From NCBI RefSeq assembly GCF_014640075.1, contig NZ_BMGG01000005.1:333551-397550 (forward strand): DNA of 64,000 nt, given 5' to 3'. This document shows positions 1 to 14,700 of the stretch, one piece after another (within the stretch, counting starts at the first letter, position 1; every line of letters begins with the position of its first letter). The notes under the pieces were generated by a model that worked only from the letters and a program-made list of their open reading frames with translations, was not told the origin of the DNA and did no database searches. Both the position numbers and the translations under genes were made by a program. The stretch comes from Chelatococcus reniformis. GTDB taxonomy: Bacteria > Pseudomonadota > Alphaproteobacteria > Rhizobiales > Beijerinckiaceae.

Positions 1-938
1 TGGTCGCGGTCGAAGCGGTCGAAGGCGGGGTCGCCGGAGTAGCGGTTGAAGGGCAGAAAGCCGTTCACCGGATTGGCGTTGAGCGTGCCTGAGGTCGGCA
101 GGTAGTTGAAGCCGGTCCTGCCGTTGCGCTCGCTGATGTGCTGGGCCAGCACGGTCAGGCTGGTGTCCGTGCTGGGGCGCCAGGTGAATGAGGGGGCGAA
201 GAACATCCGGTCGTCATCGACGAAGTCGACCTGGGTACCCGCCTGGCGTGCGAGGCCGGTGAGGCGGAAGAGGAACTGTCCCTGGTTGTCGGCGGCGCCG
301 CTGACGTCGAAGGCGCCCTGAATGCGGCCGAAGCTGCCGGTCTGCAGCTGCACCTCGCGCAGCGGGGTGGCGGTCGGCCGCTTGCTGATCATGTTGATGA
401 TGCCGCCCGGGCCGCTCTGCCCGTAGAGCACCGACGAGGGCCCCTTCAGCACCTCGATGCGCTCCAGGCCGTAGGGCTCGATGACCGATGTGGCCCAATC
501 GGTGGAGGAGGAGCCGTCGGGCAGGTGAAGGCCGTCGAGGAAGAAGTCGGCCTTGAAGCCGCGAACCGTGGTGTAGCTGTCGAACTTCGACGCGGCGCCA
601 TACTGCTCGCCGGTCACTCCCGGCGTGTAGCGCAGCGCCTGGCTGACGCTCTGAGCCCCCTGATCGCGGATCTGATCGGCGGTGATGATGTTGATCGTCT
701 GCGGAATCTCGAGCGTCGGCGTGTCGGTCTTGCTGCCGGTCGTGGTGCGTTTGGCAACGTAGCCTTGCACCGGCCCGATCCCGGTCTCGCCCGGGCCCTG
801 AATTTCGATGGTCTCGAGCTGAATTGTCCCCTCGCGCCCCGTGCCCTGGGCGCTCGCCTCAGCGGACGCGGCGATTGCCAATATCGCCGCACACGATGCT
901 GTAGCAAGGCCGTGCCGATGGGGCAAAATACGACACAT
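1..938 (-). CDS. TonB-dependent siderophore receptor, N-terminal part (cut by window edge)
   Basis: Outer-membrane receptor that would import a ferric siderophore using TonB energy. The start is ATG at 938, followed by a signal peptide (basic MCRILPHRH, then an Ala-rich hydrophobic core ending ASAQG). A plug domain follows, with the hallmark stretches IPQTINIITADQI, VRGFKADFFLDG, IEPYGLERIEVLKGPSSVLYG and GGIINMISK. These are typical of the FpvA/FhuA/FoxA siderophore class rather than of vitamin B12 receptors. The beta-barrel continues past base 1, so the C-terminus is not seen. The gene is divergent from the AraC regulator at 1148. The 209-bp AT-rich gap between them should hold both promoters. 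The substrate cannot be told. Confidence 0.9.
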   Translation of the reverse strand, partial: MCRILPHRHGLATASCAAILAIAASAEASAQGTGREGTIQLETIEIQGPGETGIGPVQGYVAKRTTTGSKTDTPTLEIPQTINIITADQIRDQGAQSVSQALRYTPGVTGEQYGAASKFDSYTTVRGFKADFFLDGLHLPDGSSSTDWATSVIEPYGLERIEVLKGPSSVLYGQSGPGGIINMISKRPTATPLREVQLQTGSFGRIQGAFDVSGAADNQGQFLFRLTGLARQAGTQVDFVDDDRMFFAPSFTWRPSTDTSLTVLAQHISERNGRTGFNYLPTSGTLNANPVNGFLPFNRYSGDPAFDRFDRD

Positions 939-1147
939 GAGAACAGTACTCCGAGAGATATAGCTCAATGCTATCCTAATTCCGAAGCTTTTCTTTGAAT
1001 CGTCTGGTTCAATCTATTGACGCGATCTCGTGATCGAATAAATTTAGATAGATTCCAAACTAGCCTCGGTGCTCGAATATTCGTAGCTTGACCTTCAATC
1101 GGGGGTGGATCAGAAAAGACCGCGTTTGGGTCAAATTTGAGCTAAAA

Positions 1148-1957
1148 ATGACCATATCGGTCCAATCGATGAATTCGGGTCACGTCCGGCAGCCGTACTT
1201 GAACCGGCTGGCCATCGACGAGGAGACACCGCGCCCGCTCGCCGTGCTCAACCAATCGTTCGTCAGCGGCACCAAGACGCGCTGGCACAGCCACCGCCGC
1301 ACCGAGCTGCTGCACGCCTCCGGCGGCCTGCTCGTGCTCAATACCGAGGGCGGGACGTGGACGGCCCCGGCGGGATACGCGCTGCTCGTCCCCCCTGACG
1401 TGCCGCACGAACTCGCCGCCTACGGCTGCCACCAGATGCGGGCCGCCTTCCTCAGCGGCGCGGCCCTGGGCGGCAAGGTGCCGTCGGATTGCCGTGTCGT
1501 GGCGGTCTCGGCGCTGCTCGACGTGGCGCTGCGGTCGCTGGCGGATGGGCCGCTGCTGTACGACGAGGACGGGCGGGGCGGCCATCTGGCGGCGCTCGCC
1601 GCCGAGGAGATCGCGCTCGCCCCGGAGATCCGCATCGCTTTGCCGATGCCGCACAGCGTGCGGCTGCGCAAGCTCTGCCGGGCGCTGATGCAGACCCCGT
1701 CGCTCGGCCACGACCTGGACGACTGGGCCGAGCAAGTGGGCGTCAGCCGCAGCACCTTCACCCGCAGCTTTCGCGCCGAGACCGGCCTCAGCTTCGCCGA
1801 ATGGCGCCGGCGCCTGAGGATGCTGCACGCGCTGACCCTGCAGGCGGAAGGGGCCTCGCTGCGCGCGGCGGCGCGCACGGCCGGCTACCGCAGCCCCAAT
1901 GCGCTGCGCGACATGCTGAAGCGGACCATCGCCGAGACTTTCCCGGTTGCGGGTTGA
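1148..1957 (+). CDS. AraC-family transcriptional regulator with N-terminal cupin
   Basis: 269-residue regulator. The N-terminal half looks like a cupin sensor (WHSHRRTELLHASGG, then PPDVPHE). The C-terminal half holds the two AraC helix-turn-helix units (LDDWAEQVGVSRSTFTRSFRAETG, cited in part, then AARTAGYRSPNALRDML). I chose ATG 1148 because earlier in-frame starts lie in AT-rich leader sequence. It is divergent from the siderophore receptor at the left edge. Pairs of this kind often mean the regulator controls the receptor with the substrate as co-inducer, but no operator can be assigned here. A short palindrome GATC-TCGT-GATC lies in the gap. Confidence 0.88.
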   Translation: MTISVQSMNSGHVRQPYLNRLAIDEETPRPLAVLNQSFVSGTKTRWHSHRRTELLHASGGLLVLNTEGGTWTAPAGYALLVPPDVPHELAAYGCHQMRAAFLSGAALGGKVPSDCRVVAVSALLDVALRSLADGPLLYDEDGRGGHLAALAAEEIALAPEIRIALPMPHSVRLRKLCRALMQTPSLGHDLDDWAEQVGVSRSTFTRSFRAETGLSFAEWRRRLRMLHALTLQAEGASLRAAARTAGYRSPNALRDMLKRTIAETFPVAG

Positions 1958-1984
1958 CTCGTTCGGCCGCTCGGCTCGGGCCGG

Positions 1985-2686
1985 CTACGACCGGCCGGCG
2001 GGATGGGAGGCTTGGATGGCCTCGCCAATGGCCACATGCTCCTGCGGCCACCGCGCCAGCGCTGCGCGACCCGTGTCGGTCAGGTCGTAGATGCCGCGGT
2101 CGGCCCGCGCGAACCAGCCATAGACGTTGCGGAGCAGGATCTTGGAGGCATCCGGCAGCCGAGGCTTGAGGTCGCGTGGGCGCAGCGGACCGGCGGCCAG
2201 TGCGGCGGCGCAAGCGAGCGCCTGCTGGCGATAGGCGGTCATGATCGGGGCGCGCGAGCCACCGCCGGCGACCGGGTCGCCCTGCCTGCGGCGATGTTCG
2301 GCGACGAGACGCGAGCGACGCCGCGGGTTCTTGCGCGGCGTGGGCGCGCAGGGACTGACGAGAATGTCGACACGGCCCGTGGCGGAAACGCCGAGCAGGC
2401 CGAAGCCGAGGCGCCGGCACAGGTTGCGGAAGCGCGCGTCGCTCTCCCGTCCCTTGCCGCGCGCCGAGAGCTGCGCTGCGAGCCAGACCTCGTCGGCTAC
2501 GGCGAGGCGGTCGACGCCCTGGAGCACGAGCTCGAGATTGAAGCTCATCTTCAGCTCGCCGATGATCACCAGCGGCGGCGCATCGCCCTTGAGCGCCACG
2601 ATATCGCAGCCGCCGATCTCGCCCTTGACCGTATAGCCCAGGCCTTCGAGGAACCGCTTCACCGGCAGATACAGGGCAGTTTCCAA
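1985..2686 (-). CDS. DUF2161-family protein with PD-(D/E)XK-like core
   Basis: 233 residues. The N-terminal part (ETALYLPVKRFLEGLGY, GGCDIVAL, VIIGELK) has the alternating D and ExK pattern of restriction-like PD-(D/E)XK folds. The C-terminal part resembles a winged helix. Together these match the DUF2161 family. The predicted start is TTG at 2686, with GAGG eight bases upstream. It points the same way as lon, which ends 98 bases upstream. The biochemical role is unknown, and nuclease or phosphodiesterase activity is only a fold-based guess. Confidence 0.7.
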   Translation of the reverse strand: METALYLPVKRFLEGLGYTVKGEIGGCDIVALKGDAPPLVIIGELKMSFNLELVLQGVDRLAVADEVWLAAQLSARGKGRESDARFRNLCRRLGFGLLGVSATGRVDILVSPCAPTPRKNPRRRSRLVAEHRRRQGDPVAGGGSRAPIMTAYRQQALACAAALAAGPLRPRDLKPRLPDASKILLRNVYGWFARADRGIYDLTDTGRAALARWPQEHVAIGEAIQASHPAGRS

Positions 2687-2784
2687 GGGCGGGCCTCACG
2701 ACGACATGACGTCCGCCATGCTGCCGCAGGCTCGCTAAAGAAATCTTGCCGGCCGTGACGGAAGGCGGTTCAGGTGGGGCAACC

Positions 2785-5205
<2,421 letters not shown>

Positions 5206-5214
5206 CGCGTGGCC

Positions 5215-5622
5215 TCAGGCAATCCTGGACAGGGCGAACACCAGGCAGCCGTTGCGGGCCGAGTGGTGGATGGCGTAGCGGCCCGGGGGCAGGGGGATGC
5301 GGCGCTCGAAGCGTCCCTGCGGCAGCTCGAGCCGGTGGATCACCGCATGACGCAGCTCGGGCGGCAGGGCCCTGCGGCCGGCGACGACGAGCATGCCGTC
5401 GTCGATGGTCGACACCACGTCATCGGGATCGACGCCGGGGAGGGCGACGGTGACCAGCACGCCCGCGTCGGTCTCGATCACGTCGGTCAGCGGTTCCCAG
5501 CACGGCTCCGGCGCCTCCTGCGACGCCCGCAGGCGGAACAGCTGCCGTTGCATGCGCTCGGCCTGCGCCAGGGCGGAGATCGCCTCCGCCAACATCCAAT
5601 CCGCCGTGCTTCTCGTGGCCAT
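5215..5622 (-). CDS. Hsp20/alpha-crystallin-type small heat-shock protein
   Basis: 135 residues. The alpha-crystallin core runs from about residue 45 (PLTDVIETDAGVLVTVALPGVDPDDV) to the end and matches the shape of Hsp20 domains in which the acidic ALPGV motif follows the first strands. Such proteins hold unfolding clients for refolding or proteolysis. It is the first gene of a pair with lon nine bases downstream, which couples client holding to degradation. The C-terminal IXI-type tail is reduced to LSRIA. Start ATG 5622 has AGGATGAG upstream. Confidence 0.82.
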   Translation of the reverse strand: MATRSTADWMLAEAISALAQAERMQRQLFRLRASQEAPEPCWEPLTDVIETDAGVLVTVALPGVDPDDVVSTIDDGMLVVAGRRALPPELRHAVIHRLELPQGRFERRIPLPPGRYAIHHSARNGCLVFALSRIA

Positions 5623-5734
5623 GTCCGCTCATCCTGTGCCGCTGCACCCGTGCGGTAGGATATATGCGAGCAGCGCCCGAACTCCAGTTGCGCGGCCGAG
5701 CCGCTGTCCGGCTGGCCCGCGCGGCTTGGTGCGC

Positions 5735-7327
<1,593 letters not shown>

Positions 7328-7474
7328 GTCGCTCTTTCCTTGATCCACCAGGACGTCCCCGGCCGGCGGGTATAACGTATCTTATGTTATGATCAATGCG
7401 GCCGAATTGGATGAGATGGGCGCGCCGGCCAAGCTGGGGTGGCCGCCCGAACGTGTCCTTGCGCCCACAGCGCG

Positions 7475-8500
7475 CTAATGCACCTTGAAGTGGTCTCTGA
7501 AGGCGCCGGAGGACAGAATCCGCGCAGCGAACATGTCGAAGCGCCCGTCGCCGGTCACCAGCGCCGCGAGCGCGAACGCCTCCGCCACAACGCCGTAGGG
7601 CACCGCCTTGATCTTTCCGGCCCGGTTCCTCTCGGCCAGAATGCGCGTGCTGCCGTCCGGATCCACGCTGCCGTCCGTTCGAACCCGGAGCGCCAGCCAA
7701 TCGGCGCCCTTGGCGATGAAGGCGGCGAGCTCCTGCTTGAGCCGCGCGTCGGGGCAGACGCTCCAATAGCGGGCGGCGTAGACCAGTCCGGTGGCCTGGT
7801 AGCCGACGTCCGGTCCGCCCCTCTCCGGGCTCATGCCGTCGGCCTGCTGGGCGCGGATGCCGCGTCGGGCGCTGTCGGCCGCGGCACGCTGCAACCGGAC
7901 GTCCGGCCCGAGCGCCGCGGCGAGGCCCATGGCCGCCGCGCGGATGAAGAAGCGGTGAGAATAGGGGGCCTGTCTCACCAGGTCAGGGGACCGGTCCGGG
8001 TCCAGGGCCGCCAGCTGACGGGCACCGCAGACGATGCCCTCCTTGAGGTTGTTGGGAAAGCGCTTGGCCGGCGGCAAGTTCTGGTTGATGAGCTCGGCCC
8101 GGCCGGCGGCTTCCAGGAACATGGCGGCGCTGTGGATCGCGTCGCCACTGTCGAAGGTGCAGTCCGGTCTTTGATGGGCAAAGCCCCAGCCCAGGGCCTT
8201 CCACCCCTCCTGCACCAGGTCGGTCCGGTGCGTCGCCGATCCCTGCTGGATCAGCGTGGCGGCCCCGCGCTGGTCTTCGACGAAAGGCTGTGGCCGCTGG
8301 CCGGCCTCGAACGCCCGGTTGACTCCCATGGCTCCGGACGGCGAGGCCCGCACATTCGGCACGGAGGCCTGCAGGACGGCTGGATCCGCATACATGTTGG
8401 CGAGCTCGGCGCCGGGCGCGGTGAAGGCCAGCGCCGGCGCAGCGAGGATGGCGGCGGCCAGGAACCGGGTGAGGGGGGTGCAGAGGCGAGCGCGTGCCAT
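7475..8500 (-). CDS. Exported protein of unknown function
   Basis: 341 residues with a clear Sec signal peptide (ARARLCTPLTRFLAAAILAAPALAF, cleaved near AFT-AP). The rest has a repetitive helical texture (GDAIHSAAMFLEAAGRAEL, GYQATGLVYAARYW, KQELAAFIAKGADWLALRV). This suggests an alpha/alpha-toroid like those of six-hairpin glycosidases or lyases, but no catalytic motif can be named. A ribosome site (GGAGGCGGAGG) precedes ATG 8500. It lies between the CoA ligase and the formamidase on the same strand, with gaps over 120 bases, so co-transcription is uncertain. Confidence 0.75.
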   Translation of the reverse strand: MARARLCTPLTRFLAAAILAAPALAFTAPGAELANMYADPAVLQASVPNVRASPSGAMGVNRAFEAGQRPQPFVEDQRGAATLIQQGSATHRTDLVQEGWKALGWGFAHQRPDCTFDSGDAIHSAAMFLEAAGRAELINQNLPPAKRFPNNLKEGIVCGARQLAALDPDRSPDLVRQAPYSHRFFIRAAAMGLAAALGPDVRLQRAAADSARRGIRAQQADGMSPERGGPDVGYQATGLVYAARYWSVCPDARLKQELAAFIAKGADWLALRVRTDGSVDPDGSTRILAERNRAGKIKAVPYGVVAEAFALAALVTGDGRFDMFAARILSSGAFRDHFKVH

Positions 8501-8641
8501 TCCTCCGCCTCCGAAAGCGGAATTGGCTTAAGAGCTTAACAGACTCCTCGCCGCATCGCACCCCACCCGGGTCGCCCCGCCACGTCACGCGGCAGACGTG
8601 GGCGCTCGCTCGCGCGAAAGCGGCGCCTCAGTTCCCAGCGC

Positions 8642-9667
8642 TCACTCAGCGGCCTCCCGCTTCGCTCGCGGCTGGCCGCCATACTGCCGTGTCGGCGCTG
8701 GAAAGCCGCACGAGGTGCCGTCCGTGACCTTGACGTCGTTCTCCCAGGGCAGACGGTATCGGCCGTCCACCAGGTCCTGCATGTAGGTGTAGGGGCAATC
8801 GCCGGCGCCTCCTTTGACCGCAGTGAAGCCGCGATGGCCGAACTGGTAGATGTTGTTCTCGACGCCCCAATGGAGACGCGCTTCACGGACCAGGTCGGGG
8901 CGCACCTCGGCCGTGATGATCTCGTCGGCCCGGCCGGTGATGCCGTGCGCGATGATCTCGCCGTCGAAGTTCACGATCATGCCTTCGCCCATGGAATCGA
9001 AGGTTCCGTCCGAGCCGCACATGCAGACGTTGGCGGTGACCATGAGGTTGCAGAAGGCATTCGCCTGGTTGGTGAAGCGCCAGGAAGAGCGGATCGGCGC
9101 AGTGTAGCCGGCGGTGCGGATCATGATCTCGGCGCCCTTGTAGGCGCACTCCCGGGCCATCTCGGGGAACATGCCGTCGTGGCAGATGATGAGCGCGAGC
9201 TTGGCGCCCTTCGGCCCGTCGATGACGGGGATGCCGACGTCACCCGGCTCCCAGGGCTCGACCGGCACCCACGGGTGCATCTTGCGGTAGTAGAGCTTCA
9301 CCTCGCCCCGGTCGTCGATGATCAGGCCGGAATTGAACGGGTTGCCGCCCGGATTGGCCTCCATGATGGAGAAGCAGCCCCAGATGGCGTTGTCGATGCA
9401 GGCCTGCTTGAGGGCGGCGACCTCCGGCCCGTCCAGCGTGCACATGATCTCCGGGTTCATGTCCATCGACAGCCCGTGCAGCGCGTATTCGGGAAAGACC
9501 ACGAGGTCCATGCCGGCCAGGTTGGCCCTGGCCTTGGCCACGAGCTCCACCACCCGGGCGGTCTGCCGCGTCAGGTCGGCCTTGGTGGCCACGTTCGGCA
9601 GCTGAAGCTGCACGAGCCCGATGACGACGCCGTTCGGCGACTTGTTGAGACCACCTAATCCGTTCAT
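8642..9667 (-). CDS. amiF: Formamidase-like aliphatic amidase (nitrilase superfamily)
   Basis: 341 residues; the AmiF family is close to 334-340. It would hydrolyse formamide or a short amide to acid plus ammonia. The catalytic Glu-Lys-Cys triad is visible at Glu60 (VVFPEYALHG), Lys129 (YYRKMHPW) and Cys162 (IICHDGMFPE). The opening block (MNGLGGLNKSPNGVVIGLVQ) and the ending (YMQDLVDGRYRLPWENDV) are typical of AmiF. ATG 9667 has AGGAGG eight bases upstream. It is divergent from the monooxygenase at 9815, and the 147-bp gap holds both promoters. It supplies nitrogen, or acts on an amide in the local pathway. AmiE-type amidase is the alternative. Confidence 0.9.
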   Translation of the reverse strand: MNGLGGLNKSPNGVVIGLVQLQLPNVATKADLTRQTARVVELVAKARANLAGMDLVVFPEYALHGLSMDMNPEIMCTLDGPEVAALKQACIDNAIWGCFSIMEANPGGNPFNSGLIIDDRGEVKLYYRKMHPWVPVEPWEPGDVGIPVIDGPKGAKLALIICHDGMFPEMARECAYKGAEIMIRTAGYTAPIRSSWRFTNQANAFCNLMVTANVCMCGSDGTFDSMGEGMIVNFDGEIIAHGITGRADEIITAEVRPDLVREARLHWGVENNIYQFGHRGFTAVKGGAGDCPYTYMQDLVDGRYRLPWENDVKVTDGTSCGFPAPTRQYGGQPRAKREAAE

Positions 9668-9814
9668 GCGAGATCCTCCTGGGGGCGTGGGTTTGATCGT
9701 GCTGCTCTGCGCGTAGCGTGCAAGAGGGATGCCGAAGCGCCGCGTCGCCGGCTCTCGCAACCGCGAAACTTTGATGGCAGGATGACTCCATAACAACGGA
9801 TATGGAGGAGCCCG

Positions 9815-11656
9815 GTGTCAGATCCCAGCCGCGCGCGCGCGCCAGATGAAGTGAGCTTCGACGCTGCGGCCCTGCGCGAAAGGTACCGCGTCGAGCGCGA
9901 TCGGCGGGTGCGGGCCGAGGGCAACGACCAGTACGTCGAGATGGCGGGTGCCTTCGCCCACTACCTCGACGATCCCTACGGGGATCCCGGCTTCACCCGT
10001 CCGGCGGTCGTCGAGCAGGTGGAGGTGCTGGTCGTGGGCGGCGGATTCGGCGGGCTGCTCGCGGGTGCGCGCTTGCGCGAGGCTGGGATCGACGATTTCC
10101 GCATCATCGAGAAGGGCTCGGCCTTCGGCGGCACGTGGTACTGGAACCGCTATCCCGGTGCTGCCTGCGACACCGAGAGCTACATCTACCTGCCGCTGCT
10201 GGAGGAGACCGGCTACATTCCGCGGCGCAAATACGCCCGCGCGCCGGAGATCCTGGCGCATTGCGAGCGCATCGGGCGCCATTTCGATCTGCATGGGCGC
10301 GCTCTGTTCCAGACCGTCATCACCGGGATGCGCTGGGACGACGACGCGGCGCTCTGGCAGGTGAGCACGGACCGCGGCGATGCGATCAGCGCGCGCTTCG
10401 TGATCCTGGCCGGTGGCCCGCTGCACCGGCCCAAGCTGCCCGGCATTCCGGGCGTCGACACGTTCAAGGGCCACACCTTCCACACCAGCCGCTGGGACTA
10501 TGCCTACACCGGCGGCGATCCGGGCGGCGGGCTCACGGGCCTCGCGGACAAGCGGGTCGGCATCATCGGCACCGGCGCGACGGCGGTGCAATGCGTGCCG
10601 CACCTGGGTGAATGGGCCAAGGAACTCTACGTCTTCCAGCGGACGCCCTCGTCGGTCGACGTGCGGGCCGACCGGCCGACCGATCCGGACTGGGTCGGCG
10701 GCCTGGTGCCGGGCTGGCAGCGCGAGCGGATGGACAACTTCACCACCGTCATCTCCGGCGGCGATTTCGACGTGGATCTGGTCAACGACGGCTGGACCGA
10801 CCTGATCGGCAACATCCTGCTGGCGGCACGCCGCAAGGCGCAGGCCGGCGAGGAGGTGGCGGATGCCGCCGCGCTGGTGCAACTCGCCGACTATCAGAAG
10901 ATGGAGCGGGTGCGGGCGCGGGTGGACGCCGTGGTCAAGGACAAGACCACGGCCGATGCCCTGAAGCCCTGGTACAACCAGTTCTGCAAGCGGCCGTGCT
11001 TCCACGACGAGTACCTCCAGACCTTCAACCGGCCCGGCGTGCGGCTGGTCGACACCCACGGCCAGGGCGTCGAGCGTATCACCGAGCGCGGTGTCGTGGT
11101 CGACGGACGCGAGTACGAGCTCGACTGCCTGATCTTCGCGACCGGCTTCGAGGTGGGCACCGACTACACCCGGCGCATCGGCTTCGAGGTCCATGGCCGC
11201 GGCGGCCGGACCCTCACGGACAAATGGAAGAACGGCGCCGAGACCTATCACGGCCTGTTCAGCCGCGGCTTTCCCAACTGCTTCATCGTCGCCCCGCTCC
11301 AATCGGGCCAGAGCGCCAACTTCCAGCACATGCTGGACGAGCAGACCAAGCACATCGCTCACGTTCTCGGCGAGGTCAGGGCGCGCGGCATCAGGACGTT
11401 CGAGCCGACCGAGACGGCCGAAACCGAGTGGGTCGACACGGTCGTCCGACAGGCGGTCGCCCGCCAGCCTTATCTGAAGGAATGCACGCCGGGCTACTAC
11501 AACAACGAGGGCGGCGAGCTGGATATGCGCGTCGCCAAGAACAACCAGTACTGGCGCGGGCCGGTGGCCTTCATCCGCATTCTCGACCGTTGGCGGCGCG
11601 ACGGCAGCCTGCCCGGACTGGACGTGACCTTCGAGACGGCCGAAGCGGCGGCGTGA
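9815..11656 (+). CDS. FAD/NADPH-dependent Baeyer-Villiger-type monooxygenase
   Basis: 613 residues, the type-I Baeyer-Villiger monooxygenase length. The FAD Rossmann motif GGGFGG is at residues 75-80 and the NADPH motif GTGATA at 252-257. The family fingerprint FxGxxxHTxxWD is seen as [12 protein letters not shown] at 217-228. GTG 9815 is preceded by GGAGGA. The enzyme would insert oxygen next to a carbonyl, giving an ester or lactone from a ketone. It starts 91 bases before the carboxylase gene on the same strand and likely shares its transcript. Ketone oxidation followed by CoA activation and carboxylation would be a coherent pathway, but the substrate is not evident. Confidence 0.93.
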   Translation: MSDPSRARAPDEVSFDAAALRERYRVERDRRVRAEGNDQYVEMAGAFAHYLDDPYGDPGFTRPAVVEQVEVLVVGGGFGGLLAGARLREAGIDDFRIIEKGSAFGGTWYWNRYPGAACDTESYIYLPLLEETGYIPRRKYARAPEILAHCERIGRHFDLHGRALFQTVITGMRWDDDAALWQVSTDRGDAISARFVILAGGPLHRPKLPGIPGVDTFKGHTFHTSRWDYAYTGGDPGGGLTGLADKRVGIIGTGATAVQCVPHLGEWAKELYVFQRTPSSVDVRADRPTDPDWVGGLVPGWQRERMDNFTTVISGGDFDVDLVNDGWTDLIGNILLAARRKAQAGEEVADAAALVQLADYQKMERVRARVDAVVKDKTTADALKPWYNQFCKRPCFHDEYLQTFNRPGVRLVDTHGQGVERITERGVVVDGREYELDCLIFATGFEVGTDYTRRIGFEVHGRGGRTLTDKWKNGAETYHGLFSRGFPNCFIVAPLQSGQSANFQHMLDEQTKHIAHVLGEVRARGIRTFEPTETAETEWVDTVVRQAVARQPYLKECTPGYYNNEGGELDMRVAKNNQYWRGPVAFIRILDRWRRDGSLPGLDVTFETAEAAA

Positions 11657-11747
11657 CCGCAAGGGATTGAGCGAGAGGCTTGGGCCAGCGCCGGTCCGAG
11701 CGTCGACAGTGCGCGCGCCGTGTGGCGCGCGGGGAGGACAGGACGAC

Positions 11748-14700
11748 ATGTTGAAACGAGTGCTGATCGCCAACCGCGGCGAGATCGCGATCCGGATTGC
11801 TCGAGCCGCTTCGGCGCTGGGCATCGATACGGTGAGCGTCCACGCCCCGGCCGATGCACTGGGCCTGCACACCCGGGTAAGCGGCCGGTCGGTGGCGATC
11901 GGCGCGCAATACGCCGATCCGGTCCAGGCCTACCTGGACATCGAGGCCTTGATCGAGGCGGCTCGCGCCAGCGAGTGTGATTGTGTTCATCCCGGCTACG
12001 GCTTTCTGTCCGAGAACGCCGCCTTCGCGCAGCGCTGCCGCGACGAGGGACTGGTGTTCGTCGGTCCCTCGCCCGAGGCGCTGAGTCTCTTCGGCGACAA
12101 GGTACAGGCGCGTGCGCTGGCGCGCTCGCTCGGACTGCCCACGGTGCCCGGCAGCAGCAAGGCGCTGGAGACGGTGGCGGCAGCCCAGGATGCGGCGGCG
12201 AGCGTCGGCTTCCCGGTGATGCTGAAGGCGTCCGCCGGCGGCGGCGGCCGCGGCATGCGCCGGGTGGATCGGCCCGACGACCTGCCCGATGCCTTCGCCC
12301 GCTGCCGCAGCGAGGCAGAAGCCGCCTTCGGCGATGGCTCCGTCTTCCTCGAGAAGCTGGTGGAGCGCCCCCGTCACATCGAGGTGCAGGTGCTGGCCGA
12401 CGGCGCCGGCCACACCACGCATCTGTGGGAGCGGGACTGCTCGGTGCAGCTGCGCAACCAGAAGGTCGTGGAGATCGCGCCGGCGCACGGCCTGGATCCG
12501 GCACTCCGCGGCCGCATCCTCGACGACGCTGTGCGGCTGGCGCGCGCCGGCCACTACGTGAATGCGGGGACGGTGGAGTTCCTCGTCGATCCGGAGCGCG
12601 GCGAGCATTACTTCATTGAGTGCAATCCGCGCATCCAGGTCGAGCACACCGTCACCGAGGAGGTGACCGGCGCCGATCTGCTGGAGGCGCAGTTCCGCAT
12701 CGCCGCCGGCGAGACGCTGGCGGACCTGGGCCTCGCCGAGCCGCCGCCGGTGCGCGGCTATGCCGTCCAGGCACGGGTGACCGCGGTCGGGGCGGGCACG
12801 CTGACCGGCTACCGCGAACCGGGCGGGCCCGGCGTGCGCGTGGATTCGTGCGGCTATCTGGGTCTTGCGCCGCCGCCGCAGTTCGATCCCATGTTCGCCA
12901 AGGTGATCGCGCGCTCGAACTCCACTGGCACTCTGGCGTCGGCCGTGGAGCGCACAGCCCAGGCGCTGGGCGAATTCTACATTGCCGGCCTGCCCACCAA
13001 TCTCGGCCAGCTCCAGGCGATCCTCGCGGCACCCGCGGTGAGCGCGGGCGATGCGCGCACGACCCTGCTGGCGGAGCAGCCCGATCTGGCTGCGCCGACC
13101 GGCGGCGGCACGGCCAAGCCGACCGGCGCGCTGGCGCTGCTGAAGGAGCGCGGGGGCGCCGACGCGCGCGGCCGCATCGATGCGGCCATGCCCTCGGCCG
13201 GCCTGCCTGTCCCGGACGGGGATGAGGGCGTCGAGGCGCCCATGGCCGGCACCGTCGTGGACGTGTCGGCTGCGGTGGGCATGACTGTCGAGGCTGGGCA
13301 AACCTTGATCGTGGTCAGCGCCATGAAGATGGAAACGACGGTCGCGGCACCGTGCGCCGGCGTGGTCACGGCGCTCGCGGCCACGGTCGGTGGGACGGTC
13401 AGCGCCGGTGAGGTGCTGGCCGTGATCGCCCCCTCGGAGGATGCCGCCACGCGAGCCGCCCAGGCCGCCACCGCGGCTGAGGGCTGGGCCCCCATGCTCG
13501 CCGACGTCGCCGCACTCCAGGCCATTGCTCACGGCCGGTTTGCGGACGGATCGAAGGACCCGGGCGTGGTGCGCCAGCGCAGCCGAGGCAAGCTCACCTG
13601 CCGAGAGCGCATCGACCTTTTCCTGGACGATGGCTCCTTCCGCGAGGTCGGCAGCCTGGCGGGCTTCGCCAGCTATGACGACTATGGCGGCATCGCCGGC
13701 TTCACCCCCGCCAACCACGTGGGCGGCTGGGGCCGCCTCGAGGGACGGCGGACAGTGGTCTGCGCCGACGACTTCACCTCCCGCGGCGGCCATTCCGACG
13801 GCGCCATCGGCCAGAAGAGTCGCTATCTCGATGAACTGGCGCTGGAGCTGCGCTGCCCCTCGGTGCGCATGCTCGACGGCTCATCCGGCGGCGGCAGCGT
13901 CGCCACCATGGTGCCCAAGCAGGCTGCGGCGGGTGAGAGCGGCGCGCGCGAGAGCTCGGGCGCCATCACCGCCGGGCGCCCGCGCGTGGAAGGTGGGGGC
14001 GGCTCCTTCCTGCCGGGCCATCTGGGCAGCTCTCTCTATGCTGAGCAGCTCAAGACGGTGCCGGTGGTCAACATGCTGCTTGGCAGCGTCGTCGGCATCG
14101 GCGCCGCCAAGGCGGTGCTCGGCCACTTCTCGGTGATGGTGCGCGACATGTCGCAGCTGTTCGTGGCGGGGCCGCCCGTGGTCGCCCACGCCATGGGCTA
14201 CGAGATCAGCAAGGAGGATCTGGGCGACTGGCGCGTCCATTGCCGCAACGGCTCGGTGGACAATCTGGCCGAGAGCGAAGGCGAGGCCATGGACATGGCC
14301 CGGCGCTTCCTCTCCTTCCTGCCGCCGAGCGTATACGAGGCGCCGCCGGTCGTACCGACCGACGATCCCGCCTCGCGGCGTGAGGAGCAGCTGTTCAGCC
14401 TGGTGCCGCGCAAGCGCAACGCTACCTTCGATATCCGCCGCGCCATCCGGCTGATGGCGGACCAGGGCTCGTTCTTCGAGGTCGGCCCGCACTGGGGCAC
14501 CGACCAGGTCACCGCCTTTGCAAGGTTTGCCGGTTATCCTGTCGGTGTGATCGCCTCCGACAGCCGGCACGAGAACGGCGGTGCGCTGACGGCGGATGGC
14601 TGCGACAAGCTCAAGCGGCATCTCGATCTGTGCGACCTGTTCCACCTGCCCATCGTCAACCTGGTCGACAACCCGGGCTTCGCCGTCGGCCGCGAGCACG